A stretch of 36,888 nt of DNA. Source: Aldersonia kunmingensis (lineage in GTDB: Bacteria > Actinomycetota > Actinomycetes > Mycobacteriales > Mycobacteriaceae). The stretch is taken from the NCBI RefSeq assembly GCF_001646865.1, contig NZ_LRRB01000180.1, forward strand, positions 1 to 36,888. Direction: 5' to 3'. Numbering within the stretch: position 1 is the first letter of the stretch; every line of letters starts with the position of its first letter. The position numbers were made by a program, and so were the translations under genes. Below, one piece after another: positions 17,423-25,042 of this stretch. The notes under the pieces were generated by a model. That model did no database searches. It was not told where the DNA came from and was given only the letters and a program-made list of their open reading frames with translations.

Positions 17423-17456
17423 CGCGTCGCCCAACGTTCCGCCGAGCCTGTTTCGG

Positions 17457-17840
17457 TTACTGGGCCCAGTGCGTAGTTCCGGGCGCGGCCTGAAGGGTCT
17501 GGGCGAGGTCAACTCCGGTGGCGATCGCAGCAGGACCGCCGGCGACCACAGTGCCGAGCGCGCCGCCAATCGCCGCGCCGGTGGCGGCACCGGCTACGCA
17601 TCCCGCAGGCACGAACACCACCGTCGGAGCGGTGAGGCCGCCGCCGATGACGCACCCGGCGACCAGGCCTGCGCCGGTTCCGGCGACGGTGCCGCCGACC
17701 GTGGCCGCGCCGGTGATGCTGTTGAAGTTGTCGATCGAGGCCTTGTTCTCGGCGGGCGATGCTGCCATGGCGGTGCCGGTACCCAGCAGAGTGGCTGCCG
17801 CGGTGCCAATGAGGGCAAGCGTGGTGACGGACTTCTTCAT
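17457..17840 (-). CDS. Small secreted glycine/alanine-rich protein
   Basis: A 127-aa exported protein of unknown function. The signal peptide MKKSVTTLALIGTAAATLL ends at TAMA-ASPA. The mature part is a run of G-x-x-x-G and A/V-rich segments with Cys pairs GCVIGG and GCVAGA, then a soluble tail. Composition and layout resemble the convergent neighbour at 16922-17422. AGAAGGAAG lies ahead of ATG 17840, giving a good ribosome binding site; in-frame sequence further upstream has no signal-like content. Confidence 0.75.
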   Translation of the reverse strand: MKKSVTTLALIGTAAATLLGTGTAMAASPAENKASIDNFNSITGAATVGGTVAGTGAGLVAGCVIGGGLTAPTVVFVPAGCVAGAATGAAIGGALGTVVAGGPAAIATGVDLAQTLQAAPGTTHWAQ

Positions 17841-18203
17841 GTGGTTACTTCCTTCTTGTCGGTGTGCTGTTCGCGCTCGGTCGGTTTGTGCGCGATGCCA
17901 CGTGCACGAGTGCGCCGCAGGCGCGCAATCAAGCTGACGGTCCTGCGTCGGAGGTACGTGGACTCTGGGTTTCTGCGCTCTGGCTTGGAAAGCCCCGCGC
18001 CTACCCGGTGAAACCATTCGGTGTGCTTATCGCGTCGGGCGTGATCGGCGTTCCGGGCCGAAAGTCACCGAATGAGTGGACCGACGACCCTGGCGTATCA
18101 CCCGATGCTGTGCCGCGGACTTCGAATCTGGCACTCGCGAGAGGGGACCTGTGGTCACTGTGACCATGACACATTGGCCGACGCACACGACAGTTGCGGT
18201 CGG
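17841..18203. other. Non-coding stretch left of the integrated element
   Basis: No gene is supported in these 363 bp. It holds the promoter side of the glycine-rich gene and a 15-bp perfect palindrome around a central T (TGGTCACTGTGACCA, 18152-18166), a candidate regulator site. Before integration this sequence lay directly downstream of tRNA-Val(GAC). Confidence 0.5.
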
Positions 18204-18235
18204 AAACAAGAAAAGCCCCGGTTGGAAACCGGGGC
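18204..18235 (-). terminator. Original terminator of tRNA-Val(GAC), now left of the element
   Basis: The arms GCCCCGGTT (18215-18223) and AACCGGGGC (18227-18235) pair perfectly around GGA. On the minus strand a T-rich run (TTTTCTTGTTT) follows. It stands 11 bp beyond the left att repeat, where the tRNA terminator would have been before the element inserted. Confidence 0.8.
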
Positions 18236-18245
18236 TGATCAGGTA

Positions 18246-18279
18246 AAACGGTGGTGCGCGATACTGGGATTGAACCAGT
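18246..18279. repeat. Left attachment repeat
   Basis: This 34-bp stretch is identical to 29703-29736. It contains the acceptor and T-arm half of tRNA-Val(GAC) plus 9 bp downstream. The match breaks on both sides (18245 A versus T, 18280 T versus G), which defines the crossover segment. Confidence 0.93.
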
Positions 18280-18396
18280 TCAATCAGGCGAATGTGGATT
18301 TGTCGTGGAGCTGCGCCAATGACGCTCTCACCAGCGTATATTGCAGACAGTACCGCGTGTCACTGATGGACACAAGAGGCCACTGTTAGACTCATC

Positions 18397-18417
18397 TCAG
18401 TTCACGTTCAGTTCACG
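18397..18417 (+). repeat. Left arm-type integrase sites
   Basis: TCAGTTCACG occurs twice, at 18397-18406 and 18408-18417, 11 bp apart. The same word occurs near the right end at 29642-29651 with degenerate partners. Paired repeats one helical turn apart, between att core and integrase gene, are the form of tyrosine-integrase arm sites. Confidence 0.75.
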
Positions 18418-18452
18418 GCGCGGGTCGCCAGTATCGCAACGAGAGGCACACG

Positions 18453-19613
18453 GTGGCGCAAGGTGACGGGCGGAAGACACGCGCAGCGGGAACATTCGGC
18501 ACCGTCCACCAACTCCCCAGCGGCCGGTTCCGCGCCCTCTACTACGGCCCGGACGGACGCCGCTACAAGGCGCCGACGACGTTCACCGCAAAGCAGGACG
18601 CCCGCGGCTGGCTGTCACTGCAACAGGCCGACATCATCCGCAAGGCGTGGACACCCCCAACTGCCCAGACGCCGACGCCAAAGCGGACCACGTTCACGGA
18701 GTACGCGAACGATTGGCTCGAACACCGCTCGCTGAAGGACCGGACACGCGAGCACTACCGCAAGTTGCTCGACGGTCACATTCTCCCGACTCTCGGCGCG
18801 CTGCCGCTGGCCTCCATTACTCCCGACGACGTGCGCGACTGGCATACCGGCCTGGGCAACTCGACACCGACGATGCGCGCGCACGCCTACGGGCTAGTGC
18901 GGACGATCCTCGCCAGTGCCGCAAGCGAGGGACGCATCGCCGCGAACCCATGCCACATCAGGGGAGCTGGAAGCGCGAAGCGTGTCCACAAGATCAGGCC
19001 CGCCAGCCTCGCGGAGCTGCAAGCACTCACCGCGGCAATGCCCGAGAATCAACAGGCGATGATCCTGCTCGCGTCCTGGTGTGCGCTGCGGTTCGGTGAG
19101 CTGACCGAGCTTCGCCGCAAGGACATCGAGATTACAGAGGAGAAGGACGGCGACGAAACTGTAAAGGTCGGCGTGATCCGTGTGCGGCGCGCAGTCGTCC
19201 GGGTGAGCGGCGAGTTCAAGGTCACCACACCGAAGTCTGACGCCGGTATCCGCGACGTCGCTATTCCTCCGCACTTGATCCCGGCTATAGAGAATCACAT
19301 GGCCGAGCACGTCGGGCCCGAGAAGGATGCACTGCTGTTTCCTGCGGGCCACGGTGGACACCTAGCGCCGGCGACGCTCTACCGCCAGTTCTACAAAGCC
19401 CGCGCCGAGGCAGGCCGAGATGATCTGAGATTTCACGATCTTCGCCATGGTGGCGCTGTCCTCGCCGCCGCAACTGGTGCGAGCCTGGCGGAACTCATGG
19501 TGCGCCTTGGTCATTCGACTCCGCAAGCCGCGATGCGCTACCAGCACGCGGCGCAGGGGAGGGACAAGCAGATCGCGGCTCTGCTGTCTAAGCTCGCGGA
19601 GGGGGAACAATGA
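18453..19613 (+). CDS. int: Tyrosine site-specific integrase
   Basis: A 386-aa phage-type integrase that inserts and excises the element at tRNA-Val. The N-terminal ~60 residues (GTVHQLPSGRFRALYYGPDG) form the arm-binding domain found in actinobacterial integrases, followed by a SAM-like core-binding domain (about 78-165). The catalytic residues are Arg213 (ALRFGEL), His328 and Arg331 (FHDLRHGG), His354 (LGHSTPQAAMRY) and nucleophile Tyr363; Lys261 is a likely fifth. GTG 18453 has GAGAGG 6 nt upstream. The next gene overlaps its stop by 4 bp. Confidence 0.95.
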   Translation: MAQGDGRKTRAAGTFGTVHQLPSGRFRALYYGPDGRRYKAPTTFTAKQDARGWLSLQQADIIRKAWTPPTAQTPTPKRTTFTEYANDWLEHRSLKDRTREHYRKLLDGHILPTLGALPLASITPDDVRDWHTGLGNSTPTMRAHAYGLVRTILASAASEGRIAANPCHIRGAGSAKRVHKIRPASLAELQALTAAMPENQQAMILLASWCALRFGELTELRRKDIEITEEKDGDETVKVGVIRVRRAVVRVSGEFKVTTPKSDAGIRDVAIPPHLIPAIENHMAEHVGPEKDALLFPAGHGGHLAPATLYRQFYKARAEAGRDDLRFHDLRHGGAVLAAATGASLAELMVRLGHSTPQAAMRYQHAAQGRDKQIAALLSKLAEGEQ

Positions 19614-20095
19614 CCAATGAGGATAGCCGCGACGCCTTCGTCGAATCCCTGCGCGCTCGATACACCCGGAACGAGGATGAGTTGGCGGCGTTCGCCGCTC
19701 AGGTCGGGGACGAACCCGACGGCACCATCGACATGGTTGTCTCCCAGTTGCGAGCGCTTCGCTCCGGCCCGGCCAACCTGTGGCGCAAGTACCGGGCTGT
19801 CCAGTGGGTGTGCGACAAGTGCGGCAAACCCGTCCTGCAAGTAATGAACACCGTTCCGCGGTCTGTCTTGTGCCGCCGCCGATTCAGTCGGCCACTCGAC
19901 AACAACGAGACATGGGAAGTACCGCCCGGAGTTGGCGAGTTGGGGCGAGATGACGTGCTGTTGCTGACCGACTTTTTCGCACGGAAGCTGCCGCCGTGGA
20001 TTGGGTGTCCCGGTTGCCGCAACATCGGCCAGGTTGATCGGGCCGTCGTGCTCGCGGACATCGAAGCGGAACCGAGGGCGACACGGCGCGTGTAA
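19610..20095 (+). CDS. Hypothetical protein with a zinc-ribbon-like Cys arrangement
   Basis: A 161-aa protein of unknown function. CDKC (about residues 68-71) and CPGC (about 133-136) may bind one zinc ion. The N-terminal 60 residues are helical and charged. The ATG overlaps the integrase stop (ATGA), with GGAGGGGGAA as ribosome binding site, so it is translated together with the integrase and may help it or mark the end of that unit. 115 bp separate it from the next gene. Confidence 0.7.
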   Translation: MTNEDSRDAFVESLRARYTRNEDELAAFAAQVGDEPDGTIDMVVSQLRALRSGPANLWRKYRAVQWVCDKCGKPVLQVMNTVPRSVLCRRRFSRPLDNNETWEVPPGVGELGRDDVLLLTDFFARKLPPWIGCPGCRNIGQVDRAVVLADIEAEPRATRRV

Positions 20096-20210
20096 AGCGG
20101 GCCGAAGGTGGACATTAGTGGTAGTTTGACGACAGTCCGGCGACCGAGTTCGCAGACGCTCACATCTATTTGGGCAGTGAGCCATACTCCGAAAAGGGAG
20201 ATGGCACCCC

Positions 20211-20405
20211 ATGCCCAGGAACAAATCTCAGCGTCGCCTCGCTAGCGTGACGATCGCGGCCGATTACGCCGACGTCAGCACGAAAACCATTCGCCGATAC
20301 ATCGCATCCGGGCGTCTCACCGGCTACCGCGTCGGCCCACGCCTCATCAAGATCGACCTGAACGACCTTGACCGGATCATGCAGCCGGTCGGTGGCGCCG
20401 CGTGA
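20211..20405 (+). CDS. Helix-turn-helix protein, excisionase-like
   Basis: A 64-aa DNA-binding protein of the HTH_17/Xis type. VTIAADYADVSTKTIRRYIA supplies the helix-turn-helix, and RLTGYRVGPRLIKIDLNDLDR is the wing that ends such domains. Small proteins like this direct excision or control early genes in actinobacterial elements. AAGGGAG is 10 nt before the ATG. It begins a run of nine closely linked genes extending to 23995 (further genes follow after short gaps), and the next gene overlaps it by 4 bp. Xis or repressor cannot be told apart from sequence. Confidence 0.75.
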   Translation: MPRNKSQRRLASVTIAADYADVSTKTIRRYIASGRLTGYRVGPRLIKIDLNDLDRIMQPVGGAA

Positions 20406-20755
20406 CCGAACGAGAAAGCCGCCCCACAGCGAATAGGGCGGCTCCCGAAGATCCATTGGCGGCGGATCGGTTCCATCATATTGGCTACGTGCGACAACTG
20501 GCCCAACGGCGCGCAGTGGCACGCCGCCTGTCGGTCCTTGACTGCGGGTGCGCCGACCCGTTTCCATGCCGTTGCACCGACCCGCCGATGTCCTCGAATG
20601 CACTCGATGGGTGGCGTGACGCTGCACTCAGCGTCCTTGCCGCTGGTCGGACGCCGATTGTGCCGCTCGAAGCGCTGCGCGCGCTGTGGCGGCGCGGTGG
20701 TGCCGATCGCGAACTCGCCGAGGATCTGCACGCTCTCGCGGGGGTGATCGGATGA
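20402..20755 (+). CDS. Hypothetical protein with a Cys-rich motif
   Basis: A 117-aa protein, not recognised. It has the compact Cys cluster CGCADPFPCRC near residue 48, which could bind zinc, and a helical C-terminal half (LEALRALWRRGGADRELAEDL). The start is GTG 20402, overlapping the previous stop (GTGA); the end overlaps the next ATG (ATGA). Such overlaps mark translational coupling inside the element's early operon. Confidence 0.65.
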   Translation: MTERESRPTANRAAPEDPLAADRFHHIGYVRQLAQRRAVARRLSVLDCGCADPFPCRCTDPPMSSNALDGWRDAALSVLAAGRTPIVPLEALRALWRRGGADRELAEDLHALAGVIG

Positions 20756-20994
20756 CTAACGATCCCCTTGGGCGCTCGCGCGTGGTCCTGTCCGACATAC
20801 ACCGCCGCTGGGACGTGGACAGCGACCCACTGCGGCCGGTCGAGGAGCAGAACCCGCAGCGAACACCGACCGAGAAGGCCGAGATCGACCTAGCTGCCGC
20901 CACGGCGCTCGTATCCATCGCAGAGTCGCTCGCATCGCTCGCATCGCTCGCAGCCGATGCGCGTGTGCGCGACCGTGGGCGGTGGTCGCGATGA
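20752..20994 (+). CDS. Small hypothetical protein
   Basis: An 80-aa protein, not recognised. It has a hydrophilic N-terminus and a helical Ala/Ser/Leu-rich C-terminus containing the repeat SLASLASLAA. The ATG overlaps the preceding stop and its TGA overlaps the next ATG, so it is coupled on both sides. Function unknown. Confidence 0.6.
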   Translation: MTNDPLGRSRVVLSDIHRRWDVDSDPLRPVEEQNPQRTPTEKAEIDLAAATALVSIAESLASLASLAADARVRDRGRWSR

Positions 20995-22055
20995 CCAATC
21001 ACGACGTCGAATCACTGTCGATGCTTGAGGGGATGGTCAACGGTGAATGGCTTGACCGGCAAGAGTTCCCACCACTCGAATGGACCGTCGAGGGCGTAGT
21101 CCCCGAGGGATTCGGGTTACTCGTCGCGCCGCCGAAGGCGGGTAAGTCGTGGATGGTCGCCGGTATCGGACTCGCTTGCGCCGCTGGCGGATACGCACTC
21201 GGCAAGATCCCGGTGAAGCGCCGGCCGGTCCTGTACCTCGCACTCGAGGACGGGCACCGGCGTCTGCAGAGTCGGTTCCGCACGATCATGGAGGATGCCC
21301 CGATACCCCGCGGCATCGACGTCATCACACAGGCAACGTCAAGCGAGATCCCCGGCATCATCGCCGAATATCTGATCCTGCACGCCGAGCGGGCGCCGCT
21401 GGTCATACTCGACACTCTGGGAAAGGTGAAGCCGCCCAAGCGCGCCGGTGACGATTCCTATGCAGCCGACTACGCAATCGGCTCACGCCTGAAAGCGTTG
21501 ATCGACTCTGCGCCCGGTGCGGCGCTGGTCGTCGTGCACCACACGCGCAAAGCTGAATCCTCGGACTTCATCGACGCCGTCAGCGGAACACAAGGTATCG
21601 CCGGGTCCGCCGACTTCGTGCTCGTCCTCGGCCGCAAGCGCCAGTCCGACGACGCGGTTCTGTCAGTCACCGGCCGTGACGTACCCGAGGCTGAGTACGC
21701 ACTCACCACGACCGGTGGGCGGTGGGCGCTCGATGGCATGGACCTCATGGATGCTGCGGCTGCCGCCAGCCGAAGACGCGCGAGTGACGGACTTGCCGAC
21801 CCCTCGGTGAAAGCGGTCGAGTTCGTGGCAAGCCGAAGCACCGGCACCCGACCCGCCGAACTCGCCGAGCACCTGGGCGTCGATCCCAACCGCGCCAGCA
21901 CAGTACTTCAACGGCTGCACAGCGCCGGACGTATCGGCAAACAGTCACGCGGTGTCTACATACCCCTGAGTGATGTGAGTGAAGTGACTGATTACGCAGA
22001 GTCCGAATCACTCACATCAATCACATCACTCACCTACCCGCCGGATGAGGACTGA
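20991..22055 (+). CDS. RepA-like AAA ATPase with C-terminal winged helix
   Basis: A 354-aa RecA-fold ATPase of the RepA/AAA_25 group, hexameric helicases that act in plasmid or phage replication. Walker A is APPKAGKSW (about 46-54), Walker B LVILDTLGK (about 137-145), then VVHHTRK and SGTQGIAGSADFVLVL, as in RepA-like helicases. A C-terminal wHTH (about 270-325: SVKAVEFVASRSTG to VYIPLSD) may bind origin DNA. ATG 20991 overlaps the preceding stop. No primase gene is recognised next to it, so it may load host primase or act in copy control. A large inverted repeat lies in its 3' end. Confidence 0.82.
   Translation: MTNHDVESLSMLEGMVNGEWLDRQEFPPLEWTVEGVVPEGFGLLVAPPKAGKSWMVAGIGLACAAGGYALGKIPVKRRPVLYLALEDGHRRLQSRFRTIMEDAPIPRGIDVITQATSSEIPGIIAEYLILHAERAPLVILDTLGKVKPPKRAGDDSYAADYAIGSRLKALIDSAPGAALVVVHHTRKAESSDFIDAVSGTQGIAGSADFVLVLGRKRQSDDAVLSVTGRDVPEAEYALTTTGGRWALDGMDLMDAAAAASRRRASDGLADPSVKAVEFVASRSTGTRPAELAEHLGVDPNRASTVLQRLHSAGRIGKQSRGVYIPLSDVSEVTDYAESESLTSITSLTYPPDED
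21968..22031. repeat. 26-bp imperfect inverted repeat in the end of the RepA-like gene
   Basis: The left arm 21968-21993 and right arm 22006-22031 are reverse complements at 23 of 26 positions, around a 12-nt loop. Within each arm GTGA/TCAC words recur every 7-8 bp. It is inside the coding sequence for the last ~25 residues. It could be an origin, an iteron array or a transcript hairpin. Confidence 0.7.
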
Positions 22056-22310
22056 ATGATGGACAAAACCAATCACCCCGATCCGGTCGACTCGCTCCGC
22101 TGGATTACCGCGAGAATCGTCCAACTGCTCGCGGTCGATCAGCCCGATATTGCAGAGCTCGCAGTGGAAGCCCGTGCAGCGCTTGCGCTACATACCGACG
22201 ACCACGACTCGTACAGCAATGGGCACCCGGTCGTCACTTGCTACTGGCTCGGCGACCAATGCGTCAGCGCGCACGTCAACTCTCCGGCGAGTTGGAAGGC
22301 GTCGCGGTGA
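22056..22310 (+). CDS. Small hypothetical protein
   Basis: An 84-aa protein, not recognised, with an acidic helical N-terminal half and a C-terminal piece HPVVTCYWLGDQCVSAHV. The ATG directly follows the RepA-like stop, and its TGA overlaps the next gene's GTG. Function unknown; a place in the replication operon suggests a replication or regulatory accessory. Confidence 0.6.
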   Translation: MMDKTNHPDPVDSLRWITARIVQLLAVDQPDIAELAVEARAALALHTDDHDSYSNGHPVVTCYWLGDQCVSAHVNSPASWKASR

Positions 22311-22720
22311 GCGTCCCGTCTGGCGCGTACCAGCTCGGCACCGCAGTGTTGCTAGACGGCGCTGCGGTCGCCGAAGCGTACTGGCTCGTGTCCCTCGGCC
22401 GGCGTGCAGTCAGCCTCAACGGCTACACCGACCGACCCGGATTCGAGGAGCTGCAATGCATCCTCAAGCGCGCCACGGAAGCGCACCGACAGCACCAAGA
22501 GTCGCGTAAACGACACGACGACGTCGCCCAACCACCGCTCCGCGCAGACTCCGAACAACTGATTGGCACAACAGAAGTGGCGGACATTCTCGGTGTCGGC
22601 CTACGGCAAGTGCAACGCATCGCACGCTCGCTCGACGGAAGAAGGATCGGCACCCGCTGGGTATTCGACCGCGACGCAGTACGCGCCTACCACGCAGCAG
22701 CAATCGAGCACGAAAGGTAA
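22307..22720 (+). CDS. Protein with C-terminal excisionase-type helix-turn-helix
   Basis: A 137-aa protein. Residues 1-80 are unrecognised. The C-terminal ~50 residues (GTTEVADILGVGLRQVQRIA then RRIGTRWVFDRDAVRAY) are an HTH_17 domain like that of Xis or small repressors. The start is GTG 22307, overlapping the preceding stop. It is the second HTH protein in the operon, so one may be excisionase and the other a regulator. Confidence 0.72.
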   Translation: MSVPSGAYQLGTAVLLDGAAVAEAYWLVSLGRRAVSLNGYTDRPGFEELQCILKRATEAHRQHQESRKRHDDVAQPPLRADSEQLIGTTEVADILGVGLRQVQRIARSLDGRRIGTRWVFDRDAVRAYHAAAIEHER

Positions 22721-22725
22721 ACCCT

Positions 22726-22911
22726 ATGGCAGCCAACCCGATTCAGGCGCTTCTATCCGGCGTCGAGGAGTTCCTCGCTCAGCTCGATGACAAGCAATTC
22801 GCCGACCTCGTCGCCCGCACCCGGCAACCCAAGGGCGACAAGAACCCATCCCCCGATCAGGCACCGGAGGCCGACTACCCGTCGTCGTGGCACATCGGAG
22901 GTGGTCGCTGA
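22726..22911 (+). CDS. Small hypothetical protein
   Basis: A 61-aa acidic protein, not recognised. GAAAGG is 8 nt ahead of ATG 22726 and the stop overlaps the next start (TGATG). The N-terminal half (LLSGVEEFLAQLDDKQFADL) is helical; the tail is disordered. Coupled position and a good ribosome binding site are the only support. Confidence 0.55.
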   Translation: MAANPIQALLSGVEEFLAQLDDKQFADLVARTRQPKGDKNPSPDQAPEADYPSSWHIGGGR

Positions 22912-23720
22912 TGAACACCACCTACCTCGGCCGCCGGCACTGCCAGGCAATCACTGGCGCGGTCGAAACAGCGGGCGGAACCGTGCCCGAAGCCCTCGCC
23001 GACATCCTCGCCCAACTCGACGCCGTCAAAGACTGGGCACCGGCACCCGTTGAGGACATCGCCTCGGTGATCCGATCCGGCGCCTTCACCGCCGCCAACG
23101 CCGCCGAGCAACTCGACAAGATCCTCCGTGCCCCGACGCAAGACCCGCGCGAACTCACCGCCAAGGCAGAAGCGGCACTCGTCAACCAATTCGGCAAAGC
23201 ACTCCATGGCGCCGCCGGTGACGCCGTGATCGAAGCGGTACGCCCGGCATTCGAGAAGGCCGCTAAGGGCATCATGGACGCCCGCGAACACATCACCGCC
23301 GACACCACGCCCGCGCAGATTCTGGAGCTGGGCGACGAGGCCGCGAAGGCATGGCGCGAAGTTGGCGTGCACAAGCAGTCCCTCGACCGGGTTCACGCGC
23401 TCGTGCAGGCGATGGCATCCGACTTCGACGTACTCGGACAGCCCGAGCCGCTGCTATGGCAGCGCACCGGAAATATGGTCTATATCGCAGCGGTCTACGC
23501 CCGCGACGAGAACACGCCACTCGAAGAAGTCGCCCGCTGGCTCATGGCACCGAACGCCGGCAACGGCGGGAAGTGGATGCGCATCCTCAGCGTGACCCCC
23601 CTCGAACTCAACTCGCTGACCCGCGCCCGCGAGATCATCGCCGCCCAGACCGAGGAACGCCGCAAGGCCGCGAAAGCCCACCGGGACGCCATGAGTGGCG
23701 TTGCCACCACACGGGCATAA
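22911..23720 (+). CDS. Hypothetical helical protein of the element's operon
   Basis: A 269-aa largely alpha-helical protein, not recognised. No catalytic motif is visible. The central part (about 75-160) is Ala/Glu/Lys-rich and may form a coiled coil; a more compact part follows with LLWQRTGNMVYIAAVYARDE. The ATG overlaps the previous stop. It is the largest unrecognised gene of the early operon, so it is worth a structure search. Confidence 0.7.
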   Translation: MNTTYLGRRHCQAITGAVETAGGTVPEALADILAQLDAVKDWAPAPVEDIASVIRSGAFTAANAAEQLDKILRAPTQDPRELTAKAEAALVNQFGKALHGAAGDAVIEAVRPAFEKAAKGIMDAREHITADTTPAQILELGDEAAKAWREVGVHKQSLDRVHALVQAMASDFDVLGQPEPLLWQRTGNMVYIAAVYARDENTPLEEVARWLMAPNAGNGGKWMRILSVTPLELNSLTRAREIIAAQTEERRKAAKAHRDAMSGVATTRA

Positions 23721-23731
23721 GGGCGGCGCAC

Positions 23732-23995
23732 ATGAAACTCCCACGGCGTCAACGTCAACCGAGCCGCTGCTCCATTAGCCAGGCAGCCGAACGGAAACGA
23801 TGGCTGACCCATGACCCCGACTCCTTCGGGCGAGGCCACACCAGCGCCGAGCAGGAGCCGGGCCGGAGCGTGCACCAGCTGGGCGCTCCGGTACCGGAAA
23901 ACTCCAGACCCGTAGCCAACCCGAGCAGCAATGCCAACCGGCAGACACCAGCAAGAGCCGAGTTCGCCCCCACCCCCACCGGAGGCACCGAATGA
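23732..23995 (+). CDS. Small basic hypothetical protein
   Basis: An 87-aa Arg/Pro/Ser-rich protein, probably disordered and not recognised. AAGGG is 8 nt before ATG 23732, and its TGA overlaps the HNH gene start (ATGA). Composition is low complexity, so translation is likely but not certain. Confidence 0.45.
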   Translation: MKLPRRQRQPSRCSISQAAERKRWLTHDPDSFGRGHTSAEQEPGRSVHQLGAPVPENSRPVANPSSNANRQTPARAEFAPTPTGGTE

Positions 23996-24309
23996 GCTGG
24001 GACAACACGAACCGCGCCCGCACGAGCAGTCGCGAGCACGTCGCAAGACGCAAACGTGTCCTCGCCCGCGACGGTCACCGATGCCAGATCCGCGGGCCGC
24101 GCTGTATCGGCACCGCGAACTACTGCGACCACATCCGCAACGTCGCCAGCTTCGCCAATCCAGCCGACGCCGAGACCGACGAGAACTGTCAGGCGGCGTG
24201 CAAGCCGTGCCACGACCAGAAGTCCGCCGGCGAAGGTGTCAGCGCCCGAGCAACCAACCGGGCACGTCTGAAGCTGCCACCCGAACCGCACCCCGGACTG
24301 CTCCGGTGA
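23992..24309 (+). CDS. HNH endonuclease
   Basis: A 105-aa HNH nuclease. The motif is present: CDHIRNV supplies the first His (with the preceding Cys-containing RGPRCIG), then N in DENCQAACKPC and the final H in CHDQKS; the Cys residues CQ...CKPCH make the zinc-binding form. In many cos-type phages an HNH protein acts with terminase in cleaving DNA, and its gene sits just before the small terminase gene, as here. The ATG overlaps the previous stop. No large terminase follows. Confidence 0.9.
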   Translation: MSWDNTNRARTSSREHVARRKRVLARDGHRCQIRGPRCIGTANYCDHIRNVASFANPADAETDENCQAACKPCHDQKSAGEGVSARATNRARLKLPPEPHPGLLR

Positions 24310-24318
24310 CCCCCTGGG

Positions 24319-24342
24319 GCACGGCCCCGGCCGGGGCCGTGC
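24319..24342. repeat. 24-bp perfect GC palindrome between HNH and TerS genes
   Basis: Positions 24319-24330 and 24331-24342 are exact reverse complements with no loop. It lies 9 bp after the HNH stop in the 110-bp gap before the small terminase gene. It may be a rho-independent terminator without U-tract or part of a packaging (cos-like) site, which in cos phages lies in this region. Confidence 0.7.
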
Positions 24343-24419
24343 ACGCAGCCGGTCTGCATACCTCCACCGGGTCGGCGCATTGCATGAGCCGCAGGAAACA
24401 CGGAACGGAGGTCTGACCG

Positions 24420-24764
24420 ATGCCACGTAAGCCGTTGACCGAGGGGCAGAAGCTGGTCGCCGCGATCAAGCGCGATCTGGCCGATGGGCTCGAACTGGAC
24501 AACCGGGACTTCGCCACACTGGAGCTGATCGCCGCGACCCGCGATGACATCGCCAGTCTCGAAACAGCTTGCGATCAGGTACTTATCGAAGACGTCGCCG
24601 GCACGAAGAAGCTGAACGCTGCCTACACCGAGTTGCGTCTCTCGCGGGCTCAACTGCACCGGCTGATCACTTCGATGAAGCTCACCGCAGACGAGCTGCC
24701 CGAGATCAAGAGCGCACGGCACCAGGCCGCCGCGAACGCTCGCTGGCATCGGGCAGGCGCGTGA
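24420..24764 (+). CDS. Small terminase subunit-like protein (P27 type)
   Basis: A 114-aa helical protein resembling the P27 family of phage small terminases. Supporting features are LDNRDFATLELIAATRDDI, then an insert ending LNAAYTELRLSRAQLHRLI and a final LTADELPEIKSA, which follow the helix order of that family. GGAGG is 10 nt before the ATG. It follows the HNH gene as in cos phages, yet the expected large terminase is missing. This supports packaging by a helper phage. A short helical protein is a weak basis for family assignment. Confidence 0.6.
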   Translation: MPRKPLTEGQKLVAAIKRDLADGLELDNRDFATLELIAATRDDIASLETACDQVLIEDVAGTKKLNAAYTELRLSRAQLHRLITSMKLTADELPEIKSARHQAAANARWHRAGA

Positions 24765-25042
24765 TGGTGCGGCGTATACAGCGTGATTCAGCCCTTCGCG
24801 GGGCTCTGATCGCCCATAGACGCCGATTCGCGGAGCGCTGGCCCACCGATTCGACCCGTGCGCGGCTGGCAGCGGTGGCGACCGGCGAGGAGGTCGGAAC
24901 CGACTCGGGTGAGTTGTTCTCGGCGCTGTTCGCGGTCGGCAACCGCGAGGCGATGCGCTACGCCCGCACAAACGGCCCTGATCGCCTGTTCATGCTGACA
25001 GAGGGTGACGTGCTGGAGGAGGTACCCCGTGGTCAGACGTAA
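24764..25042 (+). CDS. Hypothetical protein downstream of TerS
   Basis: A 92-aa protein, not recognised. The N-terminus is Arg-rich (MVRRIQRDSALRGALIAHRR) and the middle acidic (TGEEVGTDSGELFSALF). Its ATG overlaps the small terminase stop, so the two are coupled. In satellites, genes next to terS often alter helper packaging; that is only a suggestion here. Confidence 0.6.
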   Translation: MVRRIQRDSALRGALIAHRRRFAERWPTDSTRARLAAVATGEEVGTDSGELFSALFAVGNREAMRYARTNGPDRLFMLTEGDVLEEVPRGQT

